Of a DNA stretch of 64,000 nucleotides, positions 36,601-48,222 are shown piece by piece. Within the stretch, counting starts at the first letter, position 1; the number at the start of each line of letters is the position of its first letter. The notes under the pieces were generated by a model. The model searched no databases, had not been told where the DNA came from, and was given only the letters and a program-made list of their open reading frames with translations. Origin of the DNA: Hippophae tibetana (taxonomy: Eukaryota > Streptophyta > Magnoliopsida > Rosales > Elaeagnaceae); NCBI GenBank assembly GCA_037013495.1, contig CM072812.1, positions 70,377,340-70,441,339 on the forward strand, given 5' to 3'. Both the position numbers and the translations under genes were made by a program.

Positions 36601-37415
36601 TCCTTGCAAAGCTTTAAACCTGGCCACGCAAAAAACACCATAGCTGACATAAAACTAAATTCACATGGAAGTTGTGGAAAATAATTAAAATAGTCCTTCC
36701 ATGAAATATGCATTAAGATACATACTCCAAGCTCTAACTCATCTTCTCCTTGCTGAGCAATATTTGATGTCAATCCACCTTATAGAAAAAACAAGTGCAG
36801 CAGAATTAGAATAATAATAGAAGTAATGGCAAAGAAAAGTTCAACTGTTCAAGATCCAATCCCAAAATTTTCAAGTCAAGAAATATCATAACCAGCTCAT
36901 TATGCATATTCTTTATAGAAGAGCATTAGCTGAGGAGAAAATAAGCATACCTCTAAATGTATTAAAACCATAGTCATATCCATAAGAAAAGTCTTCAATT
37001 TCAAAGCATTTTCCTGCATTCTGCTTGCCATAATGTAAGCCACTATTCACTGAAACATGATCAGCTTTAGGCTCTACAAATGAATGCCTAACTTCATCTT
37101 CCAATCCATCGGTCTTTACCTAGGAAAAATAGAACAAGAGGACCACATATATCATAGTACATACAAATGAAACCAAGGGAAGGAAGAAGGCAGGGAAATC
37201 AGTGCACCAAAAAAAAATTGTAGTGGACAGAAATAAAAGGAGCATAGAGTGCAAAAGTACCCCAAATAAAATGAAAGATCAAGTAATGCAAAGGACATTA
37301 CATGGCAAGTAAAAACCATTATAATGAAAGCATTTCCAAATATCAAGAAAACAAATACCTTTTGAGATTGTCTGTTATAAAGCTTCTTTCGCAAATGTGT
37401 ATCTCCTCGATTCAT
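33644..37415 (-). CDS. TRF-like telobox-Myb DNA-binding protein (plant TRFL family)
   Basis: Spliced gene of eight coding exons: 37415-37359, 37119-36951, 36778-36726, 36540-36450, 35232-34589, 34324-34100, 34017-33961, 33841-33644. All junctions are GT/AG and keep phase, giving 497 residues. Residues about 369-424 form a single Myb/SANT domain (MWTLSEVVKLVDGISEFGVG, then GRWTDIKRLL) ending in the telobox-type DLRDKWRNLLRAS; it spans the exon 6/7 junction. An AT-hook-like RGRPKK lies at about 328-333 and a basic RPKKRR stretch in the same exon may be a nuclear signal. The N-terminal half is acidic (LLDEVDEVEDVDAA). The C-terminus carries a RVRELSKIHPYPR block. In Arabidopsis, TRFL proteins with C-terminal Myb domains are nuclear DNA-binding factors; those lacking an extended Myb bind telomeric DNA poorly in vitro. 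Telomere binding here is inference. The start was chosen because an in-frame stop lies just upstream. Confidence 0.88.
35233..36449 (-). other. Large intron of the TRF-like gene
   Basis: Between the exon ending at 36450 and that starting at 35232, phase 1. No further exon is needed for frame. It holds the 85-bp duplication at its 5' end and otherwise AT-rich sequence without recognisable elements. Confidence 0.6.
36287..36456. repeat. Perfect 85-bp tandem duplication spanning a splice donor of the TRF-like gene
   Basis: Copies 36287-36371 and 36372-36456 are identical by eye. Each contains the minus-strand donor AG|GTAAGTTTTAG. The proximal donor (exon end at 36450) keeps frame with the next exon. 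The distal one (exon end at 36365) would extend the exon by 85 bases and meets an in-frame TAG soon after the first donor. Confidence 0.92.
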
Positions 37416-38787
37416 TTCATGCACACTCCCAACAGTTCCTACATAACCACACATTTGTCAGTTCTTTTCCATTTCTCTTATTTAATGCCCAGGTAAAGAA
37501 ACTATGCACATATCAGTAAACATTTCAGTAATAAACTAATCCACAAGGGATATCAATATGCCAAACAAAATGTTCGAAGAGTAGGTCATCTATTTTAATA
37601 TAACAAGTGACTATTTTGTAAATGACAAAAAAAAATCGATTTCAAAATTCCAGGACCTGCACATCATTTTCTATTTATATCTTTTGGCCATATATGTTGA
37701 TATTTAACAGAAACAATACTTGCAGTCTCACCCATTCAGTTGCAAGTCAACTAAATCCAGTGATGCCATATGATGCCAATTTATGACTAATAAACCCCCT
37801 CCCAATTGTGATATTGGACATCGTCTCCTAGTATTATCAGTGTAATAAAACTCCTCTCTTCTTATAATCCTAATCGGATAAATAAAACTCCCATATTCTC
37901 CTTTTTATATTTTATTTTCCAGTTATGACCTGTACTTAGCTCTCTTCTATGAACCAAATCAACGACAAATACAATGGGTAGACACAACATAGTTTGCATT
38001 CAACAATTATATTTTATTTGAACATATATGTTCTTCCGTCTGTGTAGGCTACTGATATATTTCAGGTTTTGACAATCGTGCTCAACCACATAACGGAAAA
38101 CATTTACAAACTATAGACATCGTAATAAATGCTTTCTCATATTTCATTTCTAACATCAAAAGGTAATATGGGTTAGATATTCTTCAATATTTTTAACTGC
38201 ACTATAAACAAAACCATCCAAACATATTCTAATTTCTAAGCAAGCGTCAAAAATAAGGACGCAACATAAATTAAGATATTTGTGCTTATGGCCGCAGTAT
38301 ACATTCATGAATCATGTTATCGACACAAGATTTACAAGTAGAGCACGCATTACACACAATTAGACAAAATGCAATACTGAATAAAAGCGTCAGACTCACT
38401 CTCCCTTTTCTTGTCACTGCAGTGCATGGTGAAATTATCAATATTAGTCTACAAGGAATGCAAGCTCGAGGACCAGAACTGAACAGAAAAATTGAATTGT
38501 ATATAATAAATAATAAAATTAGAAAATATGAAATTTCACTGTTCATTTTCTATGAAATTTCAGTAAATGCACCGAAAGCAAATATGAAGTAAAAGAACTG
38601 AGTATGCAACTATGACGTAGAGCTTTTACTTGAAGATTATATGAAATAGAGCTTTTACTTGAAGATGACAGTACATGGAGGCTAATATAATACGGAAAGA
38701 AAATCAGTTAAGTTTCCTCGGTTTTCTCGATTACCAAGCAAACAGTTGAAGCAAAAGCTTAAACAGTAGAATATTGTACCTCAATCA
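37412..38787 (-). promoter_or_regulatory. Upstream ORF overlapping the main start codon
   Basis: If the leader exon ending at 38779 is joined to 37438, an ATG at 38787-38785 opens an 11-codon upstream ORF (ATG ATT GAG, then eight more codons). Its TGA overlaps the main ATG (37415-37413) by two bases in the string AATGA. The stop/start overlap would suit termination-reinitiation or translational repression of the main protein. It depends on the predicted splice. Confidence 0.45.
37439..38778 (-). other. First intron of the TRF-like gene
   Basis: About 1.3 kb, from donor GTACAAT to acceptor TATGTAG. It contains a short imperfect repeat of AGAGCTTTTACTTGAAGAT at about 38618 and 38647. A 92-codon plus-strand open frame (38314-38592) lies inside and shows no protein-like features. 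Confidence 0.55.
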
Positions 38788-39050
38788 TCAGCTGGAAACC
38801 CTAACAAGCTTCTAATCCTCTGATCTGCAAGCTCAAAAAAGAAGAAAAAAATTTATATTGTAAAAGTACGAAACAAAATCGAGATCTACAAAAAACCAGA
38901 GCAAGAATGAAGAACAGAAAGAGACGTAACCCCAATAAGGAGAGAGAAAACGTCAGAGAAATTCTCACAGACGTTGTAAAAGGTAAAGGCTTCAAACCGC
39001 CAAAAAGAGACACGAGTCTGAAAGAAGTGAAGCAAGAAGCAAATCAATAA
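38779..39050 (-). other. 5' leader exon(s) of the TRF-like gene
   Basis: The minus strand from about 39050 reads as a pyrimidine-rich plant leader (repeated TCTCTCTCC, CTTTCTG) and ends at a good donor, TTGAG followed by GTACAATA (38779/38778). It would join the exon beginning at 37438 (acceptor TATGTAG). A possible short leader intron ends at TTGAGCTTGCAG near 38828. The transcription start is not determined. Intron 38778-37439 is about 1.3 kb. Confidence 0.6.
38795..38803 (-). promoter_or_regulatory. Telo-box in the leader of the TRF-like gene
   Basis: AAACCCTAA on the plus strand (TTAGGGTTT in the transcript), about 15-25 bases before the first leader exon ends. Telo-boxes near plant transcription starts are known binding sites of telobox-Myb (TRB) proteins. 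Function here is inference. Confidence 0.6.
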
Positions 39051-40560
39051 GCATTTAGATATTATTAAATATTTTTTTTTTTTTTTAAAATTATATTAAC
39101 CTTAAATTTTATTAGTATCATCTCAATTTGTTTTATTTTTTTAATTATTCTTCGGAATCCAAATGGTTTTCTTTTTGTTCTTTTTTTTTTCACCGTCATT
39201 CTTCCTGCCTAATTTTTCCAGCTGTGCAATATAATTGTGCTTTCAAATCCGCCTTTGCCCAAATATACGTGGACGGCAGTAGATAGTCTTCTGCTTTTCC
39301 ACGTTTGCTTCTAAACGGCGTTACATTAATTAATCAAAATATACTGCCGAGCGTTTGTACAACTCTATTATTGAATTTTAAGTTGTCATAAATATATTAT
39401 TAAATTTTTAATTTATATTTAATAGTTTACCATTATCTAATGTTTTTATCACATGCCTCTACTGATCAAAGAGGCCACGTGCTTTTCAAAGTATGAAAAC
39501 GTTAATCCAAATTAAAAAGGTAACGGTAAAAATAGATTTATAATAATAATAATTAAAAATTTGATGTTAATAATTAATTGGGTAATTTTTGTTTAAAAAA
39601 TATAATTACAAGTATAATACATTTTACACCTATTTTATATATTTTTATTATTAAAAATTTAATCTATTCTTTATTATTGAATATCTTTTTATGGAACGTC
39701 TTTAAAATTAAAATAAAATCATTTAAATTCATTTAATATTAAAAATTATTTAATTACATTTTATTTAATATTTTGATATGCTATTTTGCGTTTAAAGTTT
39801 TATAAATGTTAATTTATGTAATTTTTATATATACTTATAAATAAACATATATTTAAAAATAAAATTTATTTGAACACATATATAAAAATAAAGTTCATTA
39901 TCTACAAAATTTCTTAAAATCATAACATAATTTGAATGGTAGTTTGTCATTAAAGTTGTATTAATTTCTTTAATATTTAAACTTTTGAATACACTTATAA
40001 AATAATATATTTTTAAACATGTTTTAAAAAATAATGTGTAGGATTAAAAATGTATTTTCTTCTATAAACTAGTATTGGTTGACATTATTATTGTGCACAT
40101 TTAAAAAAATATTTTTTATGTTACAAGTTATGATATAATTATAATTGATGTAAGAAATAATTATTAGTTAAAATAATATGATTTATATTTTTTAATCTAA
40201 AATTAACTGTAATATCAATTGTGATAATATTATAAATCATATTAAATTATTTATTTATTTATTTTAAATCTCTTTTTTACTACTAATAAATCTCAAGACT
40301 TATAAGCAGCTAGTAATTCTTCTGATATTGGTGCTGCCATAATTTAATTTTTAGAAGACTAAGTTAAAAACTTAAATTAAATTGTTAATTGTTTTAACAT
40401 TTAAACTTATTTTCTCACTTTCTTTAATTTCAACGTTATATTTCTGAGGAAATCTTTATTGATACTTTCTAGCGTTTTTCTTGTCAAACAAGTGTTCTTC
40501 GACAATCTCTGTTTAAGGTCCTTATCTTGTTTTTTTTAATTTGTTTGAATATTTCTCGTG
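39051..40560. other. Promoter side of the TRF-like gene and AT-rich intergenic DNA
   Basis: The first 350 bases (39051-39400) are likely the upstream region of the host gene, with poly-T runs at 39071-39085 and an ACGTGG core near 39268 (ACGT-type element). From 39400 to 40560 the sequence is very AT-rich with no gene, no terminal repeats and no clear motif. Confidence 0.45.
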
Positions 40561-40789
40561 TTTTATTTACTTGCAATGGACACTGCACCGATGTGTGTTA
40601 AGTTTATGGGAAAATTACTCTACCTGAGTTTTTCAATTTGAACTTTTCCTCAAGGGAAAAGACCTTTGGAGCCATATTGATGGCACAGATGTTACACCAA
40701 CATCTGATACTGTCAACTCTAAGGATGTCGTGTCTTCTCCTTCTTGGGCTATACTTGATGCTCGAATCATGTCTTAGCTTCTTAGTTCG

Positions 40790-41791
40790 GTGGAACCACA
40801 TATCATCACCAACTTGATGGCTCATCACTCTGCTCACTCCATGTGGAATTATTTGAAGAAAGTTTATCATCAAGACAATGATGCTCGTCGCTTTCAGTTG
40901 GAACATGCGATTGCCATGTTCCAACATGGTAGTCTTTCCATCCAGGATTATTACTCGACATTTTTGACTCTTTGGCATGAATATGCGGATTTAGTTACAA
41001 CAAATGTTCATGTTGCTGTTATATCAACTATTCAAAATCTTCACAGGACTAGTCAACGTGATCAATTTCTCATGAAATTATGCCCAAAATATGAACTAGT
41101 TCGTTCTTCTCTATTGAATAGATCTCTTGTTCATTTTCTAGATATTTGTTTTGGTGAGTTACTTTGCGAAGAACAATGTACTCAAGCTATTTTGAAACAA
41201 TCTTATGGCAATTCTATGATGACAACTATGGCTTATGCAGCCCAAGGGCTTGGATCAACTATGCCTTCTAAAAATATGCAATGTTTCTACTGCAAAGAAT
41301 ATGGGCATATTGCTACCAATTGTCCTAAAAAATGTTGTTTTTATTGTAAAAAAGGTCATATTATCAAAGAATGTCGTATTCGTCCCCAGAATCGTCAGAC
41401 CCAAGCATTTCAGACTTTTGTTGTTGTTCCTCCAGTAGCACCTACTGTAGCACATGTGTCTTCCTCAGGTGCTTCTCCTAATCTTCCACCTCCTGTAGCA
41501 ACTTACTGCACTCCTGAAATGGTGCAACAAATGCTAATTTCGGCATTATTTGCAATGAGATTTCAAGGTAAAAAATCTACTACACTTTGGTATGTAGACT
41601 CAGGTGCTTCTAATCATATGACAAATACTCCCACAACTTTGTCTCATGTTCGGCCTTATGTTGGCCAATCTACTATTCAGACATCCAATGGCAGTTCTTT
41701 GCCAATCAAAGTTGTTGGAAATGCTTCTTCTACATTTACTGATGTGTTTCTTGCTCCTCAACTTTCTACAAATCTCATTTTTGTTGGTTAA
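40790..41791 (+). pseudogene. copia gag and protease region (fossil)
   Basis: An open stretch of 333 codons with the UBN2-type gag core (LEHAIAMFQHGSLSIQDYYS, then HEYADL), two CCHC knuckles, a Pro-rich linker, and the protease motif WYVDSGASNHMT. It is the longest open frame in the window. It is an uninterrupted part of an element that is otherwise broken. Confidence 0.88.
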
Positions 41792-41839
41792 TTAGTTGAT
41801 AACAATTGTGATGTTAACTTTTCTGGTGATGATTGTGTT

Positions 41840-44169
41840 GTGCAGGACCAGGTAACAGGGGAGCCAATCGCGAAGGGACCTAAAGTGGCTTCTAAAGGTA
41901 TCATCCATCAATGTTCATGTCTTGCTATTCCTCAACAAAATGGAGTAGCTAAACACAAAAATCGTCATCTTCTTGATATGGTACGTACTCTCTTGTTAGA
42001 ATCTTCTGTTCCATCCATGTTCTAGGCTAAGGCTCTAAAGACTGCTACTCACTTGATTAATTATTTACCTTCCCAAGTTTTACACATGGAATCTCCCTAT
42101 TTTCGTTTGTTTACTAAGCAACCTAATTATGATAATCTTCATATCTTTGGTTGTGTATGTTTTGTTCATTTACCACCTCATGAGCGAAATAAATTATCTG
42201 CTCAATCTGTTAGATGTGCATTTTTAGGATATAATGTGTGTCAAAAGGGATTTGTTTGCTATGATCCTACATTACATCGCACACATATTTCTAGGAATGT
42301 TATTTTCTTTGAAAATCAACATTTTTTTCCTCTGTCTTTTGTGCCATCTTCTTCTACTGTAGTCCTTCCCTCCTTTGAGCACCAGTTCTTAGCTCTTCCT
42401 CAAAACAATTCTCGCTTCAAACCAGGAATGGTATATACAAGACAATCCCACCCAGAGTCTCTTCCAATGGCTCACCCGATATCTGATCCTAACATACACC
42501 AAAGTGAGTCAGTTGCAGCACCTCCAAAGCCTCTGGTACGTCGCTTTTCTCGAGTGTCTGTACCCCCTGATAGGTATGGTTTTTCTTCTGGCAATTTTAT
42601 TTTAGCTCTTACTACTGCATTATCCAATTTTGATATTCCCACATGCTACTCACATGCTATCAAGCATGATTGTTGGTGCCAAGCTATGTAGGAAGAAATT
42701 GATGCTCTTGAGGCCAATCACACCTGAGACATTGAGTCTTGTCCTTCCACTATAGTTCCTCTGGGTTACAAATGGGTTTACTCAGTCAAGGTTTGCTCTG
42801 ATGGAAGTTTGGATCGTTATAAAGCTCGACTTGTTGTCCTTGGGAACAAACAGGAATATGGTGTTAATTATGAGGAGACCTTTGCTCCTATGGCTAAAAT
42901 GACTACTATTTGAACGATAATAGCTCTTGCTGCTTCCAATGATTGGCCACTACATCAGATGGATGTTAAGAATGCTTCCCTTCATGGAGATCTTAAAGAA
43001 TGTATTTATATGAAGCCACATCCAGGGTTGTTTTCCTCTCCGACATCCAATGTATGTAAACTTCATCATTCTCTTTATGGTCTTAAACAAGCTCCACGGG
43101 CATGATTTGAAAAATTTCGAACAACTTTATTACAATTTTTTTTCATGCAGAGCAAGTATGACACTTCATTGTTTCTTTAAAAATAGACATGGGCATTGTT
43201 GTCCTTTTGGTTTATATTGATGATATTGTGATCACTGGTTTTGATTCTACTTTACTTGTCCAGCTCAAGACCCATCTCTCACAATCTTTTCATATGAAGG
43301 ATCTTGGGTCTCTTACATATTTTCTTGGTCTTAAGGTGCATCGTAGCCCCACTGGTATTTCCCTCAATCAACACAAATATGCTAGTGATTTGGTAAATAC
43401 AGTTGAACTACAGGAAGCTACCTCTGTTGATACTCCCATGGAATTAAATGTCAAGCTTCGTAAAGAGGAAGGTGACTTACTTGTTGATCCCAGCTTATAT
43501 CGGAAATTGGTAGGTAACCTTATCTATCTCACCATCACTAGACTAGATATTTCTTTTGATGTATAACAAGTCAGCCAATTTCTTCAGGATCCTCGTCATC
43601 TTCATCTGGATGTTGTCCATCGGATTATACGCTATGTTCATGGCACTTCTACCCGTGGCTTATTCTTTCCTTCAAGTAATTCTCTTCGTCTTGTTGCTTA
43701 TAGCGATGCTGATTGGGCTAGCTGTGCTGATACATGTCGCTCCATCATTGGTTGGTGCATGTTCTTAGGTGATGCATTGATCTCCTGGAAGAGTAAGAAA
43801 CAAGACAGAGTTTCTAAGTCATCTACAGAATCTAAGTATCGAGCAATGTCTCTTGCTTGTTCCGAAATTATTTGGCTTCGAGGTTTGCTAGCTGAGTTAG
43901 GCTTCTCTGAGACCGATCCTACATCTTTACATGCCGATAATACAAGTGCTATTCAGATTACGGCCAATTCGGTATATCATGAGCGCACAAAGCATATTGA
44001 AGTCGACTGTCACTCTATCCATGAAGCCTTTGAAGCTCGTGTTATCACTCTTCCACATATTTCTACTGAACTACAAATTGTTGATATCTTCACCAAGTCT
44101 CTCACTCATCATCGACATTGCTTCCTAAGTAGGAAATTGATACTTATTGATCAACCCACGTCAATTTGA
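41840..44169 (+). pseudogene. copia integrase, RT and RNase H region (fossil)
   Basis: Integrase C-terminal half (NRHLLDMVRTLL; then FGCVCFVHLPPHERNKL at about 42150), RT from about 42700 with the YIDDIVITG box at 43215-43240, and RNase H with STESKYRAM (43819-43845) and LHADNTSAIQI (43930-43960). The region is broken at several places. Confidence 0.87.
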
Positions 44170-44176
44170 GGGGGGT

Positions 44177-44536
44177 TGTCAATGGACAGCTTAGCTATCC
44201 ATAACAGCTTTGTTGTGTTCCATTGACAGCTTAGTTGTCCATAACAGTTTTACTGTAATTTGTTGTCCATATTCATTTAGTTGTACACAGTTACTGTCCA
44301 TAGTCTATTTAGTTGTAAATAATTGTCCATAAACAGCTGTCCATAAATAGCTGTCCATAGACAACAATCCATGGTTGTCCACAAACTGTCCATAAACAAC
44401 TGTCCACAATTGTTCATAGACAGCTTTGATGTATTTTGTAGGTTTGTTGTATTTTGTAAAGTCTATAAATAGAAAGAAATCATAAGACCAAATCATTCGA
44501 TTATTTTCATACAACATTCTTGACTTATTTCTGACA
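44177..44536 (+). repeat. 3' LTR of the plus-strand copia element
   Basis: Begins TGTCAATGGACAGC after the GAGGGGGGT purine tract and probably ends TTTCTGACA. It contains about ten variants of (T)GTCCATAAACAGC, the first two blocks repeated about 50 bases apart (GACAGCTTAG..TATCCATAACAG), and a TATA-like CTATAAATAG at 44463. The other LTR is not in the window. Confidence 0.7.
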
Positions 44537-45480
44537 TTTTGTCCACAGGTGTACTATTTTCTTTGATTCCGAGTTTCACTACAGAATCCATTGGAGCTTC
44601 TACCGGTTTACAACCCATCATTCCAATTTCTTTGAGAAGATCAAATACATATTTTCTTTAAGATATAGAGATGCCTTTCTTTGTTTGGGCTGCTTCTATT
44701 CCTAGGAAATATTTGAGATTTCCTAGATCTTTGATATTTTGCTGGTTTATAACCCATCATTCCAATTTTCTTAAGAAGATCAAGTACATATTTCCTTTGA
44801 GATAAAGAGATGTCTTTATTTGCTCGAGCTACTTCCATTCCTAGGAAATATTTAAGATTTCCTTGATCTTTGATCTCAAATTACTTGGCTAGAACTCCTT
44901 GAGTTTATTCATCTCAACTGTAGAATTAACTATCAGAACAATATCATCTACGTACACAATTAGGATAACTATTCTGTCATTGGAGAAATGTTTGACGAAG
45001 AGTGTGTGATCTGCTTGGCATTAATTATACCCTTATTATTTCAGAACTTTAGAAAATCTATCGAACTAGGCACGTGGAGATTGCTTCAATCCATATAAGG
45101 ATTTCTTAAGTTTGCAGACTCTATTGGTTAGAGCAGAAGATTCAATTCCAGGAGGGATGTCCACGAATACTTCTTCTTCAAGATCACCATTGAGAAATAC
45201 ATTCTTGATATCTAAGTGGTAAAGAGGCCAATCCAAGTTAGATACTAGGGAGAGGACACAAACAGTATTGAGCTTTGCTACAGGTGCAAACGTTTCTTAA
45301 TAGTCAATCTCGTATGCTTGAGTGAATCCCTTAGCCACAAGACGAGCCTTGAATATTTCTACACTTCCATCTGCTTTATGTTTGACTGTAAAGATCCACT
45401 TACACCCAACAACTCATTTTTGGTGGTAGTTCTATGAGTTCGGATGAAGGTGATGACTAAGTGGTAATGTTATTCCAAAG

Positions 45481-45909
45481 CTAGTATTCATTGCCTATGT
45501 TCTCCCCCTGAATGGAAAGTTTGGGATAGTACGTATATTGTTCAAAGAAGGTGACATCAATTGTATTGTAGAACCGTTTTGTGATATGAGAGAAGCATTT
45601 GTATCCTTTATGGTTTGATGAATACCCTAGAAATAAGTATTTAATGGTTATGGGATCAAGTTTATTGCTATGATGTACATGGACATAAGCAGAACATCCG
45701 AATATTTTAAAGGGAATGTTGGACACGATTTTGGTGTGTGGATATGACTCAAGCAGAGTGTTGATAGGTGTTTTGAAAGTTAGGACACGAGAGGGCATCA
45801 TATTGATAAGATAGGCAGCCGTAAGGACAATTTCTCCCCAGAAATGTATAGGGACATGAGTTGTGAACATGAGAGATCTAACTATCTCGAGAAGATGCCT
45901 ATTTTTCAT
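45481..45909 (-). pseudogene. copia integrase C-terminal region (fossil)
   Basis: A 142-codon open stretch with KNRHLLEIVRSLMF, FWGEIVLTAAYLINMMPS and a FGCSAYVHVHH block, the standard copia integrase C-terminal region, and a YSSNHKGYKCF block. It matches 51680-52035 on the other strand. Confidence 0.85.
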
Positions 45910-47130
45910 TTATGTTTTGTTGAGGTGTGGTAACATAAGAGCTTAGAGGAACAATCCCATGACTTAACAGATAATCATTGAGAATTGAGGCAAAATATTT
46001 CTTAGCATTGTTAGTTTTCAATACTTTGATTTTTTTTTTAACTTGGGTTTGAATCAAGGTATTGAAATTTTTAAAGATCTAACCTACTTCAAATTTTTCT
46101 TTCATGAGAAATAACTAAGTCAAGTATGATCATCTATAAATGAAACAAACCAACGTGTCCCTATTATGTTTTTGATTCGAAAGGGTCCCCAAATATCAAT
46201 ATGAATTAGTGAGAAAGGATGTGATTGTTATGTGGAAGATTGGGATATGAATTTCTAACTTCTTTTTAAAATTTACATACTTCACATTGAAAATCCTTGG
46301 GATTTTTATTTTTAAATAATGAAGGAATTTTTTTTTCCAAATATAGGAAATTAGGATGACCATCTTTATTGGACTTAAAATTTAACAAAGTGATTCGAGC
46401 ATGATCATCTACAAATGAAACAAACCAACGTGTCCCTATTATGTTTTTGATTCGAAAGGGTCCCCAAATATCAATGTGAATTAGTGAGAAATGATGTAAT
46501 TTTTATGTGGAAGATCGGTATATGAATTTCTAACTTCTTTTTAAAATTGACATACTTCACATTGAAAATCCTTGGAATTTTTATTTCTAAATAATGAAGG
46601 AATTTTTTTTTCCAAATATAGGAAATTAGGATGACCATCTTTATTGGACTTAAGATTTAACAAAGCTTAATTCTGATAAGGAACCTTGAACACTTTTGAG
46701 GGTCTTCACTTTTGAAGAGATAGAGTCCCAAACACTCTTTAGCACAACCAATCATCTTCCCCGAATCCAAATCCTGAAATTCACATAAATTATGAACGAA
46801 TTTAGGTACACAATTTTTATCAAGGGTAAGTTTAGTAATTTTTAAGAGATTACAATCAAGGGTGGGAACAACAACAAAATTGAGAATAAAGGAATTTGAA
46901 ATTTTTGTTGAACCAATCCCTGTTACTTTGGATACCATCGACAATTCTAATAGTGTCTTGGTAAGTTTTAAGATTCATGAAAAGAGAAGCATCACACGTC
47001 ATGTAGTTTGAATCAACCATGGTCTCCTAATCTATTTCACAATAAGAGCGTCGAAGGTGTTACCTGCTTGGTAAGGGCTTTGTTCCTAGAATTCTACTTC
47101 GCACATCATCAAGATCTTTATTGAGCCCCA

Positions 47131-47580
47131 TCAAAAATTTGAAACCCCCTTCTTTTCAACAATCTGTTTGTACAAGATTCTGTCTGCTGGACACTTCCAT
47201 TCGTGAACCTCAAAGAGGTCTAATTTCTGCCAATACCAAGTGAGAGAGGCAGAATAAGTATCTTTGGTGACGTCCCATATTCCTTTGACAGTATTGTAGA
47301 GAAAAAAGTTCTCTCTGATCTCATTTTTCATGGAATTTATCAACCAAAACATCACCATATTGTTCTCAGATTTCCATGTTCTGTATTTCAGATCATCCTT
47401 ATTTGGGGCTACTACAGCTCTCATAAAGTAATCGTCTTTCATCTTTCCGCATATAAACATCATGATGGATTAGGACCACTGAAGGTAATTATGCTCATTT
47501 AATTTGTGACTGGTGATGGGAAAAATATTGTTTTCAGTGGAACCGATCATGACAGGTTTTCTTGTGGCCATTGATGTTCG
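47131..47580 (-). pseudogene. copia gag region (fossil)
   Basis: Starts MATRKPVMIGSTENN on the minus strand near 47573. It then reads the UBN2-type gag with TWKSENNMVMFWLINSM and KGIWDVTKDTYS. It is the same family as 49860-50220 on the plus strand. Confidence 0.8.
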
Positions 47581-48210
47581 GTTTCTGTGTGAGAGAGGTG
47601 AGAAAGAGCAAGTGAGTGCTTTAAATCCAAGTCAATAGGAACTAAGTGGCTTTTTTTTAAGGCTGACACTCGTTCCAATAAAGACACTCATTCCTTATGC
47701 TTGCATTCTCGAATTCACAGCGAATTTGTTCTTTCTCTTCACTGTCTCAACCTTCTAGAAAAAGGTAATGTTTCCAATCTAAAATTATAGCATCATCAAC
47801 TCGCGGGTAGCTGAGATGAACTAGATGGACTGGTGGTGCTTGGGTTGCTGGAATAGAGGCAACTTGACTTCTCGATTCTGTGGAGATGAGGTTGACGGAG
47901 ATGACAGAGGATGCAATGCATTGATGGAGATGAGGCCGGAGAAACTGGTGGAGATGAAATCAGCATAGCAACCGAAACTAAAGGTTTCGATGAAGGTGGT
48001 TGATGCTTGGTTCGACAGATTGGTTGGGACCAAACCCTGAGATTATGCAAATTGAGGTTTTGGATTTTAAAGTTATTGATGGAGTTTATGCTAGATTCGA
48101 GACTTTTACTTATCACCACTTCTGAGCTCTTTACCGTTACCAGTATTTTTGGCCAAGAATGGTGCTGCGACCAACGATTGAGACGGTTTGCAAAATTGGA
48201 TTGCAAAAAT

Positions 48211-48222
48211 GCTCTAAGACCA
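48211..48222 (-). other. Primer binding site of the minus-strand copia
   Basis: The minus strand TGGTCTTAGAGC is a variant of the TGGTATCAGAGC site, one step inside the LTR end (48223). Confidence 0.6.

Larger units (their letters stand above)
40561..44536 (+). mobile_element. Ty1/copia element, plus strand (fossil)
   Basis: Order gag, protease, integrase, RT, RNase H, 3' LTR. Gag (40790-41400) has two zinc knuckles in tandem (CFYCKEYGHIATNC and CFYCKKGHIIKEC), an uncommon arrangement. A protease with YVDSGASNHMT (41590-41625), integrase pieces with QQNGVAKHKNRHLLD, RT with YIDDIVITG (43215-43240), and RNase H ending near 44160 follow. A purine tract GAGGGGGG precedes the 3' LTR. No 5' LTR was found. 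The element is broken in about ten places. Confidence 0.9.

Noticed and set aside
38314-38592. 92-codon plus-strand open frame
   Set aside because: It lies inside the first intron of the TRF-like gene on the opposite strand and has no protein features.
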